From: Armatimonadota bacterium
Lineage (GTDB): Bacteria > Armatimonadota > Fimbriimonadia > Fimbriimonadales > Fimbriimonadaceae
Length of the DNA stretch: 64,000 nucleotides
Assembly (NCBI GenBank): GCA_025360125.1
Contig: JANYCU010000013.1
Location: 1 to 64,000, forward strand
Reading direction: 5' to 3'
The notes under the pieces are model-generated. The model saw only the letters and a list, made by a program, of their open reading frames with translations, ran no database searches and was not told where the DNA came from. Below, piece after piece: positions 16,708-25,424 of the stretch. The stretch's first letter is position 1; the number at the start of each line of letters is the position of its first letter. The position numbers and the translations under genes are program-made.

Positions 16708-17481
16708 CTACTTGTATCGGTCCCGAAGCCGCTTAGTCATCCATAACGCCACGTCCTCGATGTCAGCCATTTCCTTTCCGTCTTCGGTCTTGGTCCACTG
16801 GTAGTTAGGCGGACCAAATTCCGGATCAAATGTAAACGGCTTCCCTTGCTCAACCATGTTCGTATGAACCACATCCCACCATTTCTCAAAGGTCGGCGTA
16901 TAACCTTCCCACTGCTTAATCCTCGGATCAGGAACCTGAGGCCCTTCTTCAAATCCGGTCCTCGCGTGAACGTGCCGCACCCGCCGTAAAATCGCGTCCA
17001 TTTGCGCCTTATATCCGCCCAACATGCTTTCCGTCACCACCGTCCAATGCGAGAGGTCCGCCACCAAATACAAATCGGGCAAATCCTTCAAATATCGAGC
17101 CGTACTCATTGGCTCAAATAAAAGTCGCCCGCGGTGAGTTTCAAAATTGACCGGAAACGGAACCTGCTTCGTCGCTTCAACCAACTTGCCCAGCAAGTCA
17201 AGTCCCTGGTTATATTCCAGCCATGGCCGACCAGCGTGAATTGTGCAACCAACCGCGCCACAGTCGTAAGCCTCGCCCAGGCCCCGCTTGAACGCCTCCG
17301 GGTCATCTCCCGGAACCATCGCCATGTACTTGATCCCAACATGGTCAATCACCGGACGCATCACCGAGTGAGTCGAAACCCAATCCTCAAACCCCTCATA
17401 ACCCTGAGCTTTGACGCGCACCAGCTTCTCCTCAAGCGTCCCGCCCATGCCCCAAAGGGTCTTATAAACTTCAACTGCCAT
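16708..17481 (-). CDS. Sugar phosphate isomerase/epimerase-like TIM barrel protein
   Basis: 257 residues with the xylose-isomerase-like TIM-barrel (AP endonuclease 2 / IolE type) pattern. It has GYEGFEDWVS near residue 30, VGCTIHAGRPWLEYN, PVNFETHRGRLLFEP with the metal-site Glu and His, LYLVADLSHW with Asp and His, and VRHVHARTGFEEGPQ. It is probably a cytoplasmic metal-dependent isomerase or dehydratase of a sugar-like substrate; the substrate cannot be told. It is the first gene of a pair with the truncated haemoglobin. Confidence 0.8.
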   Translation of the reverse strand: MAVEVYKTLWGMGGTLEEKLVRVKAQGYEGFEDWVSTHSVMRPVIDHVGIKYMAMVPGDDPEAFKRGLGEAYDCGAVGCTIHAGRPWLEYNQGLDLLGKLVEATKQVPFPVNFETHRGRLLFEPMSTARYLKDLPDLYLVADLSHWTVVTESMLGGYKAQMDAILRRVRHVHARTGFEEGPQVPDPRIKQWEGYTPTFEKWWDVVHTNMVEQGKPFTFDPEFGPPNYQWTKTEDGKEMADIEDVALWMTKRLRDRYK

Positions 17482-17576
17482 GACTAAGGTTCAGTCTAAC
17501 CAAAAAGCAAACAAAAACGAGCCCGAATCGTACCCCGACTCAAATCAGTGAGAAAATGGCTATGCTACGTTAACTT

Positions 17577-18155
17577 CTATTTTTTTTCGCTTCTGGCTCG
17601 AAGCCAAACCAAGTAATCGTCCCAGGACATGTATTTACCGTCCAAAACAAGGCCATGCATTCCCTGCTTGTCGTAATCGAGGTAATTATCCTTTACTGCT
17701 CGATAAAGCCGGACCTTTTTCGCGAGCGTTGAATCAGAGTTCGCCAACATGCCAAGTATCACCAGCGAGGATATCCCTTCTTGCAAGTAATACTTGCCAC
17801 CATCTGCCTGGGCTGTCATCATGAACGGAAAATCTTCACCGCGTTTGGTAACCATAAGTAACCTTAAATCACACGATCCAATTGCTGAGTTATCAGCCAA
17901 CGTATATTTGTCGTGCTTCAATGTTGCAAATTCGCCCCAGGCTCTTGCTGTTACTTTTTCCGCAGTTTGCTCCGATATTCTCAAGCTCGATAACTCACCT
18001 GGTGTCAAAAAACCAAGAAATCCATGATAGTCAGACTTCGTAAGAGCAAGATAGGCTGATTCAACTGTGTCAGAAGCTGTAGCCCTTTTACATGCACTTG
18101 GAATGACAATTCCAAGCGCAAAGATACAGATCTTCCTAATAGCAGTGACCATCAT
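17577..18155 (-). CDS. Hypothetical lipoprotein, last gene of pseudopilin operon
   Basis: 192 residues from the ATG at 18155 (MMVTAIRKICIFALGIVIPSAC). The hydrophobic stretch ends in the lipobox IPSAC, so it is probably a lipoprotein. An open frame 12 codons longer overlaps the upstream gene more and lacks a good signal. The mature part (residues 25-190) is mixed alpha/beta with SAYLALTKSDYHGFLGFLTPGEL near the start, resembling small DUF4878-like/NTF2-like lipoproteins in outline only. It overlaps the Cys-rich peptide gene by about 20 bases, the last of four tightly packed genes on this strand. Function unknown. Confidence 0.7.
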   Translation of the reverse strand: MMVTAIRKICIFALGIVIPSACKRATASDTVESAYLALTKSDYHGFLGFLTPGELSSLRISEQTAEKVTARAWGEFATLKHDKYTLADNSAIGSCDLRLLMVTKRGEDFPFMMTAQADGGKYYLQEGISSLVILGMLANSDSTLAKKVRLYRAVKDNYLDYDKQGMHGLVLDGKYMSWDDYLVWLRARSEKK

Positions 18156-18432
18156 CGCCACAAACACCTCCCAGACTACTCCAAGAACCAAATGTTATAT
18201 TATAAGGAAGAGTTGTACCTGTAGGTTGCGTGCAGGTGTAAATGTCCGCCGAAGCGTCTCGGCATCTTGAATTACTATCCTCGCAGCAATAAATTGCTAG
18301 GTGCTGAAGCAAAGCGCCTCTTTGGATGCAAGTCTTATACGGCATTGTCGGACATGTCGTGTGAGCTTGAAGTGCCACAACTGGAACAGTGCTAAATAGC
18401 GAGACGACAATTAGTTTCGTGTATGTTTTCAT
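18136..18432 (-). CDS. Small exported 8-cysteine peptide
   Basis: 98 residues from MKTYTKLIVVSLFSTVPVVALQAH, a clear Sec signal peptide. A start 10 codons upstream would bury the signal and overlap the pseudopilin gene. The mature product of about 75 residues has eight cysteines (HTTC, YKTC, IYCCE, NSRC, IYTC, GGVC, DGHC), an even number that suggests four disulfides outside the cytoplasm. I recognise no family. It lies 5 bases after the pseudopilin gene and in the same operon as a CSAC-motif protein, which suggests that its folding or delivery depends on those products. Confidence 0.7.
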   Translation of the reverse strand: MKTYTKLIVVSLFSTVPVVALQAHTTCPTMPYKTCIQRGALLQHLAIYCCEDSNSRCRDASADIYTCTQPTGTTLPYNITFGSWSSLGGVCGDDGHCY

Positions 18433-18437
18433 ATGCT

Positions 18438-19031
18438 TTACTCTGATGGTCTTGACCACCATTCATCCGAGAAAAATATTTTTCCAGGCTTGGAGCGTCG
18501 GATGGCTGATCCACTTAGTAAGACGCCCACGCCAAAGTGAGGCAAATCTTTACGCCCAATTGGAGTTCCAGGAAAATCACAATTGAGATCGTAAAACATC
18601 AGCCAATTTTCTTGGTACAGATTAGCCAAAATGGAACGTTGAGTCTCGTCTGGCACATCAAATGGACGAAATATATATTGGAATTGAAGGTCGCCCTCTC
18701 CGGCCCAACTGGCGTTAAGTCCGCATGGGCTTCGGTGCTCAAGCTTTCGCTCCGGCAAAGCATAAATAAATCCAGTGATGTCTACCGAGTTTGAATTAGG
18801 ATCGTATATGGGGGGAAAACCCATCGTGGCTAGTCCCCCATATTTACCATCCCCATCATTCTCTGTCCTGTATAGTGACATTGACAGGTGTAACTGATGA
18901 AGAAAACTAGTTGACGAACCAACTTTTGCTGACCTCATTACGGCCTTGGTTGCTGGATAGGTAATCGCTGCCACTACACCAATAATTGCAATTACCACCA
19001 AGATTTCAACGATGGTAAAAGCTCTTTTCAT
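18438..19031 (-). CDS. Type II pseudopilin / prepilin-like protein
   Basis: 197 residues beginning MKRAFTIVEILVVIAIIGVVAAITYP, the prepilin N-terminus cut by the PilD peptidase. Cleavage would be between Ala4 and Phe5, with the conserved Glu at +5. A helical spine follows to about residue 50 and then a globular domain with YDLNCDFPGTPIGRKDLPHFGVGVL and a closing SGKIFFSDEWW-like strand. It would assemble into or be carried by a type IV pilus or type II secretion-like filament. The gene overlaps the upstream CSAC gene by four bases (ATGA). No assembly ATPase or platform gene is in the window. Confidence 0.85.
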   Translation of the reverse strand: MKRAFTIVEILVVIAIIGVVAAITYPATKAVMRSAKVGSSTSFLHQLHLSMSLYRTENDGDGKYGGLATMGFPPIYDPNSNSVDITGFIYALPERKLEHRSPCGLNASWAGEGDLQFQYIFRPFDVPDETQRSILANLYQENWLMFYDLNCDFPGTPIGRKDLPHFGVGVLLSGSAIRRSKPGKIFFSDEWWSRPSE

Positions 19032-19519
19032 TTGAATTCACTCTCCATGAACAGGCGAACGAGAACAGCCCCATAGATTGATTTAGTTACGAAACCATTT
19101 CTATCGACTTTGAAAATTGCCGGAAAGAATTGACGGAGATCGGATGAAAGCTTTTTCGGAGAAACAACCTCCGACGCAAAAGAGAGCCTATCGTCTAATT
19201 TGCTGAGCGGAGGAACCATAGCAATCGCAATATTTGATTTTCTAAGTGTATCGACTGAAATATTTGAAGGTAGCCAAGAGAGGGATTGGCAAGCTGAACA
19301 CTGTCCCAAGATTATCAAATATCGATTCTTTTCAGATCTCGAACTAAAAGTCGAAATTGGAATGGAAGAAACTGTCGGGGCAGAGGATCCGCAACCGTTG
19401 TTGCAGCCTACCGTGGGCTTTTTTGAGGCTAGCACCGAAGGAACGATCGCGATTAACGCGCCAATTGCGGTTCCAATTGATAGAACTACAAGTAGCCTTG
19501 GCTTGCTTACAAACCTCAT
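19028..19519 (-). CDS. Membrane-anchored thioredoxin-like protein with CSAC motif
   Basis: 163 residues. A hydrophobic segment at 8-30 (LLVVLSIGTAIGALIAIVPSV) anchors or exports it. After a GCNNGCGSS linker comes a strand and motif, RYLIILGQCSACQSLSW, that matches the beta strand plus CxxC active site of thioredoxin-fold proteins, and a later FPAIFKVDRNGFVTKSIYG resembles the cis-Pro strand region. It probably faces the periplasm. It is the first gene of the four-gene operon with the pseudopilin and the eight-cysteine peptide. It may reduce or form disulfides there, but the fold call rests on short motifs. Confidence 0.65.
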   Translation of the reverse strand: MRFVSKPRLLVVLSIGTAIGALIAIVPSVLASKKPTVGCNNGCGSSAPTVSSIPISTFSSRSEKNRYLIILGQCSACQSLSWLPSNISVDTLRKSNIAIAMVPPLSKLDDRLSFASEVVSPKKLSSDLRQFFPAIFKVDRNGFVTKSIYGAVLVRLFMESEFK

Positions 19520-19551
19520 GAACTTATCGTATCACAGATCTTCAGAAATCG

Positions 19552-19597
19552 CTAATAAAAAATATTTGACTCACGATGTGAGCCAAATATTTATTAG
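19552..19597 (-). terminator. Hairpin terminator after the Hcp-like gene
   Basis: Read on the minus strand, CTAATAAATATTTGGCTCAC-ATC and a GTGAGTCAAATATT arm form a stem of about 15 pairs with one mismatch. The 3' arm runs into ATTTTTTATTAG. It lies between the Hcp-like gene end (19636) and the start of the next operon (19519). Confidence 0.65.
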
Positions 19598-19635
19598 CCA
19601 TAACCCTAGTCGGGCTCGCATTTCGTCAACAGTAA

Positions 19636-20166
19636 TTACTTGGTCCACTCAATCTTCTGATAGGTAAACGAAATTTCCTCAGTGGGTCGACCACCTGTCT
19701 CGCTTCGAGAGAGCACCACTTGATCCAAAGCGGCCCCGGTCAAAGTTGCGGTTTCCATCTTTCCGTCGTCTCCAGTGATCACCATTTTGCACTCGGTGAT
19801 GACTTCACCCATGGCAAGTGCCTGGGCGATCTGTAACCCCGCTCGATCAAGTTCAATCGTAATCAAAAATGGCTTATGCATTCTCTTTCCGGTAGGCAAA
19901 CCAGAAGCATGGTCTCGGGGTGAAACAATGTCTACGGATTCAGTCCACAATGCAGACCGTCGGCCTGTTGCCAGCCCCGACAAAGCTTCACGAGCGGATC
20001 TCCAGCTCATAACTTCAATCCATTTCTCCTTCCCTTTTTGTAGCGACGAACCAGCAATGTGGCCCTGACCTGAAGTCTTCAAGTAAAGGTGGACGGACTC
20101 AGCCGCCATCGACAGAGCTGACAAAAGCATCAGCGATCCAACAAGTACAGTAGCACGAATGTTCAT
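19636..20166 (-). CDS. Exported Hcp-like protein (T6SS Hcp family fold)
   Basis: 176 residues from MNIRATVLVGSLMLLSALSMAAES, a Sec signal peptide; a start 15 codons upstream would hide it. The mature part follows the Hcp family: SVHLYLKTSGQGHIAGSS, EKWIEVMSW, PFLITIELDRAGLQIAQALAMGEVI, a variable strand pair, and the closing EEISFTYQKIEWT. Hcp normally forms the inner tube of type VI secretion systems and has no signal peptide. Here the protein would go to the periplasm, and no T6SS gene is nearby. A relative with the same ending lies at 29865. Role unknown. Confidence 0.8.
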   Translation of the reverse strand: MNIRATVLVGSLMLLSALSMAAESVHLYLKTSGQGHIAGSSLQKGKEKWIEVMSWRSAREALSGLATGRRSALWTESVDIVSPRDHASGLPTGKRMHKPFLITIELDRAGLQIAQALAMGEVITECKMVITGDDGKMETATLTGAALDQVVLSRSETGGRPTEEISFTYQKIEWTK

Positions 20167-20305
20167 TTTCTTTATCCCTTTTTCCCATACCTCCACTGTG
20201 TGGTTAGGCATGGTCAGTAGACCGACTACCGCGCTGGGCTTGTTCCGCTGACCACCGAAAGTCCCGATTCAAAAGTCCCAATTTGAACCTAACAAATCAG
20301 GCATT

Positions 20306-22480
20306 CTACCCATTCAAAATGAGGACCCAGTCATGATCGCAACCCTGTGGCGGTAAACACTGCAGCTCCCCCTCTTTGTTGGCTTGGCTGTTTTTGGGCG
20401 GACTCGTTTTGCCTGTCACTGGATCGAAATACTGAATTGAATACGACTTGCCAGGGACGAGGCATTTGGCAATGACAGCGCTCGGTTGGACCATGTAAAT
20501 GATGCGGACTCCTCCGACAATTCCTGCGGCCTGGGGACCGATCATCGAATCCCATTCACCAGCTCGGCCCCACGGCCCATCGCCATAGTTCGCAACTTCC
20601 ATTGCCATTGGCCAGGAATGGTCATCAAGTGCGGTAGTCTTCCATCCATTCGGACTGGTCTTCGAAGCTCGCCAGGTTTTATCGGTACGCCACACTTGGC
20701 TTGTCCCATCCTCAAAAGTGAGTGCCAGTGTTGCAATCATCCCCGCCGGATTCTTGTCGACCTTGGACGCAATGTTCTCGGCTCGGACGGACAAAATATT
20801 TCGACCGGGGACAAAAAGACTTTCGAAGCCGTAGGTCAGCAGGCCAGTACGCCAATCCGTGACACTGTCGAGCGTAACGCCGTTTACAAACGCCGTCACC
20901 GAATCGTCGGCATTGACCGCCAACCGAGCCTCTTTCACCCGCTTGTTTGGTAGTTGGACTTCTTGCCGAAAGTAACGGGCTGCAACTGGGGCATCCACGT
21001 TTGGCTGTCCCTCGGGAAACCAAATCCAATGGCTGCCGAAAAAGTTCGGATGATTTGACAAAGTCGACGCGGCCCATTCCGGATGGGGTTCAAATTTTGT
21101 CCAGTTGAACCGTTCGAACAGCTTTTTCCCGAAGCCCATTTGAGATGAGCCAGGAAGGTTCATTGCTTCTTGTGACGAGATCTTGCCGTAATTAGCTCCG
21201 TGCGGAGATTTGCCATGCGGATCGTTAGGTCGGTTGTTTTGCCAGATGCCATTCGCTCCGTAAGTGTGCCCCGCCGCCCCATTGAGCATACAGACCCAGA
21301 ACATCGCCCGAGTCCACCTCGTTGGCAGGGAGTCGCTGAGCATTTCGTAGGCGGCTTCGCCATCGATGACCGGCATTTTGAGGGGAGCTAGATATGATTT
21401 TCGGACTTCGGTGGCAGCGATCTGGGCCGCGCTGACTTCGCCGTGAGGCGTTTGAAGCATGTCGAAGTCGAGCAACTTCGCATCGTCTATTGCCCGTCGC
21501 GAAGTATAGAAATTCACCGCAGTTGGATGGGTCGTCAGAAGTCGGTGATATGGATCCCAATCATGGATAAAATGCATGACGTCCGTCCATTGATGAACCT
21601 GTTCGACGGGAAAATTCGGGAAACTCTTCGACAAATACCACGGCAAATTAACCTCTCCCGCCGCGCACCAAACCACCGGGTAAGCCCCATAACGAGCAAT
21701 CAGATAGCGCCAATGCTTCTGAACCTTTTCAGGCCCCATGAACTCCATGAAATAGCCCCAAGCTCCAACGATACAAGGCGAAATCCCCTGATCTACCAAG
21801 TACCGGATGCGCTCATCTGCTCGATCAAAATAGGCCGGATTAATCCGACCAAAATCATCCTCCCACGGGTGACCAGCCTCATTTACACCTCGAGCGTCAA
21901 ACGGCATGCTATCTGGGTAAAGTCCCGCGACTATTTGGACGACCGTAAAGCCTTTTTTAACCCTGTCGGCGGTTAGCGTCTTGAACTCATTGGGCCATTG
22001 CAGTCGACTAGCCAAGCCCATCCACCATGTATCGCCAAGCCAAAAGAACGGCTTCCCGTCGGCATAGCAGAGATGGTGTTTATCGGGCGCAATTCGTATC
22101 GGACCGTGGACCAAAAGCGGATTCTTTCCGCGGTAAGGTTCGACTCGGATCGTGCCCTGCACAGCATCTAATCCCTTGTCCAATGGATCACTACAAACCG
22201 TCTTGAAGAGGTGTGTGCCCAATCGTGGTGAAGCATAGCGAACTTTCCAAGTATTGCCGCCATCCCAAAACGCTGGAACGACGAACCTCTTCTCAAGAGG
22301 GTCCGTGACGACCACATCCATGCTCAACTCGTTGAAGGGATCACGATGAGGACGCGTAGAGTGAAACGTGATTTCTACCGGAACATTGGTTTGGGTGTGA
22401 AAAGTTTCAGCGTGACAAATCAGCGGCAACGCAAACGCAACCAAAAATATTAACCTGGCTAACTTTGCCGTGAATGCCAC
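20306..22480 (-). CDS. Secreted GH140-like glycosidase (DUF5060-DUF4038) with inserted lectin-like domain
   Basis: 724 residues. A signal peptide ends near CHAE (residue 25). A DUF5060 beta domain at about 27-115 is followed by a DUF4038/apiosidase-like TIM barrel at about 120-470 (GKPFFWLGDTWWMGLASRL, GFTVVQIVAGLYP, YLVDQGISPCIVGAWG, YPVVWCAAGEVNLPW, LDFDMLQTPHG, MPVIDGEAAYEML). The Glu residues in AAGEVN and DGEAAYE are the likely acid/base and nucleophile. A jelly-roll-like domain at 505-640 (RYFRQEVQLP, NADDSVTAFVNGVTL) sits before the C-terminal collagen-binding-like domain (VRIIYMVQP...FDPVTGK) usual for this family. It probably trims plant-type branched glycans. The start is 15 bases after the end of the MBL gene. 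Confidence 0.85.
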   Translation of the reverse strand: MAFTAKLARLIFLVAFALPLICHAETFHTQTNVPVEITFHSTRPHRDPFNELSMDVVVTDPLEKRFVVPAFWDGGNTWKVRYASPRLGTHLFKTVCSDPLDKGLDAVQGTIRVEPYRGKNPLLVHGPIRIAPDKHHLCYADGKPFFWLGDTWWMGLASRLQWPNEFKTLTADRVKKGFTVVQIVAGLYPDSMPFDARGVNEAGHPWEDDFGRINPAYFDRADERIRYLVDQGISPCIVGAWGYFMEFMGPEKVQKHWRYLIARYGAYPVVWCAAGEVNLPWYLSKSFPNFPVEQVHQWTDVMHFIHDWDPYHRLLTTHPTAVNFYTSRRAIDDAKLLDFDMLQTPHGEVSAAQIAATEVRKSYLAPLKMPVIDGEAAYEMLSDSLPTRWTRAMFWVCMLNGAAGHTYGANGIWQNNRPNDPHGKSPHGANYGKISSQEAMNLPGSSQMGFGKKLFERFNWTKFEPHPEWAASTLSNHPNFFGSHWIWFPEGQPNVDAPVAARYFRQEVQLPNKRVKEARLAVNADDSVTAFVNGVTLDSVTDWRTGLLTYGFESLFVPGRNILSVRAENIASKVDKNPAGMIATLALTFEDGTSQVWRTDKTWRASKTSPNGWKTTALDDHSWPMAMEVANYGDGPWGRAGEWDSMIGPQAAGIVGGVRIIYMVQPSAVIAKCLVPGKSYSIQYFDPVTGKTSPPKNSQANKEGELQCLPPQGCDHDWVLILNG

Positions 22481-22495
22481 TTCTTTACGACTTCC

Positions 22496-23878
22496 TTAAT
22501 TCGGCAGTTCGTGAACTTCGCCAAAGTCCGGAATGATCGAATCCCATCCCAATACTTCTTTGATCTTCGCTTGCAACGCCAACTGTGCTGGCGGCTCGCC
22601 GTGGACAATAAACGTCTTCTTCGGCGGAGTCTTGAAGAAACTCAGCCAATGCATAATCTCGCCCTGATCCGCATGAGCCGACAACGAATTGATCTTGTCA
22701 ATCCTTGCCGCAACCTCGATCTCTTGACCAAGAATCTTGACCCTTGGCTCACCGTCCAACAACTGGCGGCCCAACGTCCCTTCTCCCTGATAACCAGAGA
22801 ACAGAACCATCGTTCGCTCCGATCCCAAGTGGTGCATCAAGTGGTGCCGAATTCGACCTCCATTGGCCATTCCGCTGCCAGCGATGATCATCATCGGACC
22901 TTTTGCTTTATTCAATGCCTGCGATTGCTCGCGATCGCGAATATAGTTCATCCCCGTGGGTTCTAGTTCGCTTTGACCTTCCGAAATCGAAATCCGCATT
23001 TCATCATCGTGGTCATCCTTACAGTCTGCATAAACGCGAGTAACCGACATCGCCATCGGACTGTCAACATAAATAGGCACCCGAGGCATCCTTCCCGCAT
23101 CCTGCAGCTTCTTACAGTAATAAAGCATCTCTTGGGTACGGCCGATTGCAAAAGACGGCACCAACACAACTCCCTGATTCTGCCAGGCCCAGTTCAAAGC
23201 TTCTTCCAACTTCAGCATCGGGTCTTCGTGGGAATGAAGTCGATCTCCATAAGTGGACTCAATGACGAGATAATCGCAGTAATCAACGATCTCAGGATCT
23301 TTAATGATCGGCGTATCGAACCGACCAAGGTCACCGCTCATCAAGAGCAGCTCACCGTTCGGCAAGGCAATTTCGGCAAAAGCCGAACCTAATATGTGCC
23401 CCGCATGCCGATAAACCCAACTCGCTCCCCCGGGCAATTCGTGTCGCTGATCAAACCCAACGGGCGAAAAGGCCCTCATCGCGGCATAAGCGTCATTCTC
23501 GTCATAAAGGGGCTTCGCATCCACCCGCAAGGCGTGCTTGCTGTGAAATCGAGCTTCTTCTTCTTGCAATCGACCAGAGTCGGGCAAAGAAATTCGGGCC
23601 AGATTGATCGTGGCAGGCGTGGCGTAAACAGGCGCACGAAGTCCCTCCTTTACCAACCGCGGCAGCATGCCAATGTGGTCCATGTGGGCGTGGGTAATCA
23701 CCACAGCATCAAGGTCTGCAGGGGCAAACGGGAAAGGTTGCCAGTTCCGATCGCGCAATTCGCGACCGCCTTGGAACATTCCACAGTCAATAAGTATCTG
23801 AGAATCTCCCAGAGTAAGAAGATGCTTTGAGCCAGTGACGGTTTTCGTTGCGCCGAAAAACCCCAACGTCGGAGTCAT
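22496..23878 (-). CDS. Metallo-beta-lactamase/beta-CASP nuclease
   Basis: 460 residues from MTPTLGFFGATKTVTGSKHLL; a start 13 codons earlier overlaps the upstream gene and is unlike the family start. The metal-binding motifs are LIDCGMFQGG, THAHMDHIGMLPRL, a RHAGHILGS His motif, and LLMSGDLGR. The beta-CASP part has VLVPSFAIGRTQEML, AGSGMANGGRIRHHL and LSAHADQGE. Length and motifs match the bacterial and archaeal RNA-cleaving enzymes related to CPSF73 (TTHA0252-like), so it is probably an RNase acting in RNA processing or decay. It is cotranscribed with the flanking minus-strand genes by spacing. Confidence 0.9.
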   Translation of the reverse strand: MTPTLGFFGATKTVTGSKHLLTLGDSQILIDCGMFQGGRELRDRNWQPFPFAPADLDAVVITHAHMDHIGMLPRLVKEGLRAPVYATPATINLARISLPDSGRLQEEEARFHSKHALRVDAKPLYDENDAYAAMRAFSPVGFDQRHELPGGASWVYRHAGHILGSAFAEIALPNGELLLMSGDLGRFDTPIIKDPEIVDYCDYLVIESTYGDRLHSHEDPMLKLEEALNWAWQNQGVVLVPSFAIGRTQEMLYYCKKLQDAGRMPRVPIYVDSPMAMSVTRVYADCKDDHDDEMRISISEGQSELEPTGMNYIRDREQSQALNKAKGPMMIIAGSGMANGGRIRHHLMHHLGSERTMVLFSGYQGEGTLGRQLLDGEPRVKILGQEIEVAARIDKINSLSAHADQGEIMHWLSFFKTPPKKTFIVHGEPPAQLALQAKIKEVLGWDSIIPDFGEVHELPN

Positions 23879-23898
23879 AGACTCCATTCTACTAACTT

Positions 23899-24405
23899 CT
23901 ATTGGTAAGGTGGCCAAACAAGACTATCTTTATTCAAACGATCTGATCGAAGTAGCTCCGCTTTCGTCACTTCCCAGCCATGCAACTTGTCGTTTGGCTT
24001 GGCAACAGTCTTCTTCATCGTCAACCGAATCACTGGGCTATCGGTACCGCCCCAGTCTTGTGGTTCATTGCCAACCAAATAGGAATAAGAAATTTTGTCT
24101 GTCTGGTAAAGCACCTTGACGTACTTCAATGTTCCCTTCAGCGGACAGTCAGAACTCTCAAAAAAGTCTTGGGCCGCAGGCATGATGTCGTCCTTGTGCA
24201 TCTTGGTTAAGACTTCAAAATAGGCAAATGGGCCAACCCAGGTAATCAAAAGGCCCCCAACAATCGCCTTCCAAAAAGCAAACTCTGGCTTTCCGGGGCC
24301 AACTTTGAATAGCGCAAAAATGAACGCGCCGACACCGCCGACAACCGCTCCACTAAATAAATACGCTAACCATTCAATCATCCCAGTGGTCTTCTTCCGT
24401 ACCAA
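23899..24405 (-). CDS. Hypothetical two-segment membrane protein
   Basis: 168 residues. Two hydrophobic segments lie near the N-terminus (about 10-32, YLFSGAVVGGVGAFIFALFK, and 45-65, AIVGGLLITWVGPFAYFEVL). A soluble C-terminal half of 100 residues follows (SSDCPLKGTLKYVKVLYQTDKI...). An alternative start at the Met eight codons in is possible. It lies 22 bases after the CDF exporter and about 20 before the MBL gene. I recognise no family. Confidence 0.65.
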   Translation of the reverse strand: MVRKKTTGMIEWLAYLFSGAVVGGVGAFIFALFKVGPGKPEFAFWKAIVGGLLITWVGPFAYFEVLTKMHKDDIMPAAQDFFESSDCPLKGTLKYVKVLYQTDKISYSYLVGNEPQDWGGTDSPVIRLTMKKTVAKPNDKLHGWEVTKAELLRSDRLNKDSLVWPPYQ

Positions 24406-24427
24406 TACGGGGAAAATCCTCGTACGA

Positions 24428-25306
24428 TTACTGGGTTATCTCGCGAGAAGGGTCAACGTGAATGGTACATATTGCCGGATTTAACTCTGCTTCAATCCCC
24501 TTTTCAATCCGGTCCGCCAGCTCATGACCCTGCACCACGCTCCACTCCCGAGGAACAACGATGTGTACGTCAACATAATGCCAATTGCCCGAATGTCGAG
24601 TCCGAAGCTTGTGATAACTAATCAAATCTGGCTCCTTCGCCATGATCTCCTTGATCGCTTCCAACTCGGCTGGGTCAATCCGCTTATCAATCACTTCGTC
24701 AAACGCCCGATGTATCATCCGAACTGACGAATAGCCGAGCCAAATCGATAGCAGCAACCCAAACAACGGATCAGCATAATGCCACGATGAGAACTTGGTC
24801 ACCAGCAATGCGACCAAAACCCCAATCGAAGTCATCATGTCAACCGCGAGGTGCTGCACGTTTGATTGCAAGGCAAACGAACCCGACTCCTTTGCCGCCT
24901 TTCGAATCGTGGTCATGATTAGTCCACCCAGAATCGTACAAAAGACGACTAAATAGAGGCCAACATCGACTTTGACGACTTCCGGCTTCTTGAAAAACTT
25001 CTCGATCGAGATGACTGATGTATAAACCGCAAACAAGAACAAGACAATCGCTTCGCTCAGCCCGGCCAGCGTATCAATCTTCCCGTGTCCATAAGGGTGC
25101 TCCTCATCCGGTGGGGCCGACGACGCCTTCACACTCACAAAGCTAATAAATGACGACAGTACGTCGCTCAAGCTGTGCAGACCTTCAGACAACAAACTCA
25201 CCGACCCGGTCAAAAAGGCACCGATCAGCTTCAAGCAAGTTTGGAAGACATTGTAAACCAACGAAAGCCGAGCCGCCGACTGCGCCACCTTATCTCGTGC
25301 TTCCAT
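24428..25306 (-). CDS. Cation diffusion facilitator (CDF) metal exporter
   Basis: 292 residues, the usual length. Six membrane segments are in the first 210 residues. The transport site motifs are EGLHSLSDVLSSFI (HxxxD in helix 2) and QHLAVDMMTSIGVLVAL (HxxxD in helix 5), with HPYGHGKIDTLAGL between helices 2 and 3. The cytoplasmic C-terminal domain follows (KLRTRHSGNWHYVDVHIVVP, ICTIHVDP). These antiporters move Zn, Fe, Co or Mn out of the cytoplasm. The metal cannot be told from the motifs alone. It starts a minus-strand run that includes the membrane protein, MBL nuclease and glycosidase. Confidence 0.92.
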   Translation of the reverse strand: MEARDKVAQSAARLSLVYNVFQTCLKLIGAFLTGSVSLLSEGLHSLSDVLSSFISFVSVKASSAPPDEEHPYGHGKIDTLAGLSEAIVLFLFAVYTSVISIEKFFKKPEVVKVDVGLYLVVFCTILGGLIMTTIRKAAKESGSFALQSNVQHLAVDMMTSIGVLVALLVTKFSSWHYADPLFGLLLSIWLGYSSVRMIHRAFDEVIDKRIDPAELEAIKEIMAKEPDLISYHKLRTRHSGNWHYVDVHIVVPREWSVVQGHELADRIEKGIEAELNPAICTIHVDPSREITQ

Positions 25307-25424
25307 AAGTCTAGTATGACAAAAAAAGAATCAGTCCCAATTCTAATGATGATTGCGAGGTATTTCTTCGCGATCGGAGTAAAGAACAAGGAAGGGCCAA
25401 GCCGAACATTAAAGAGGAAGGCAC

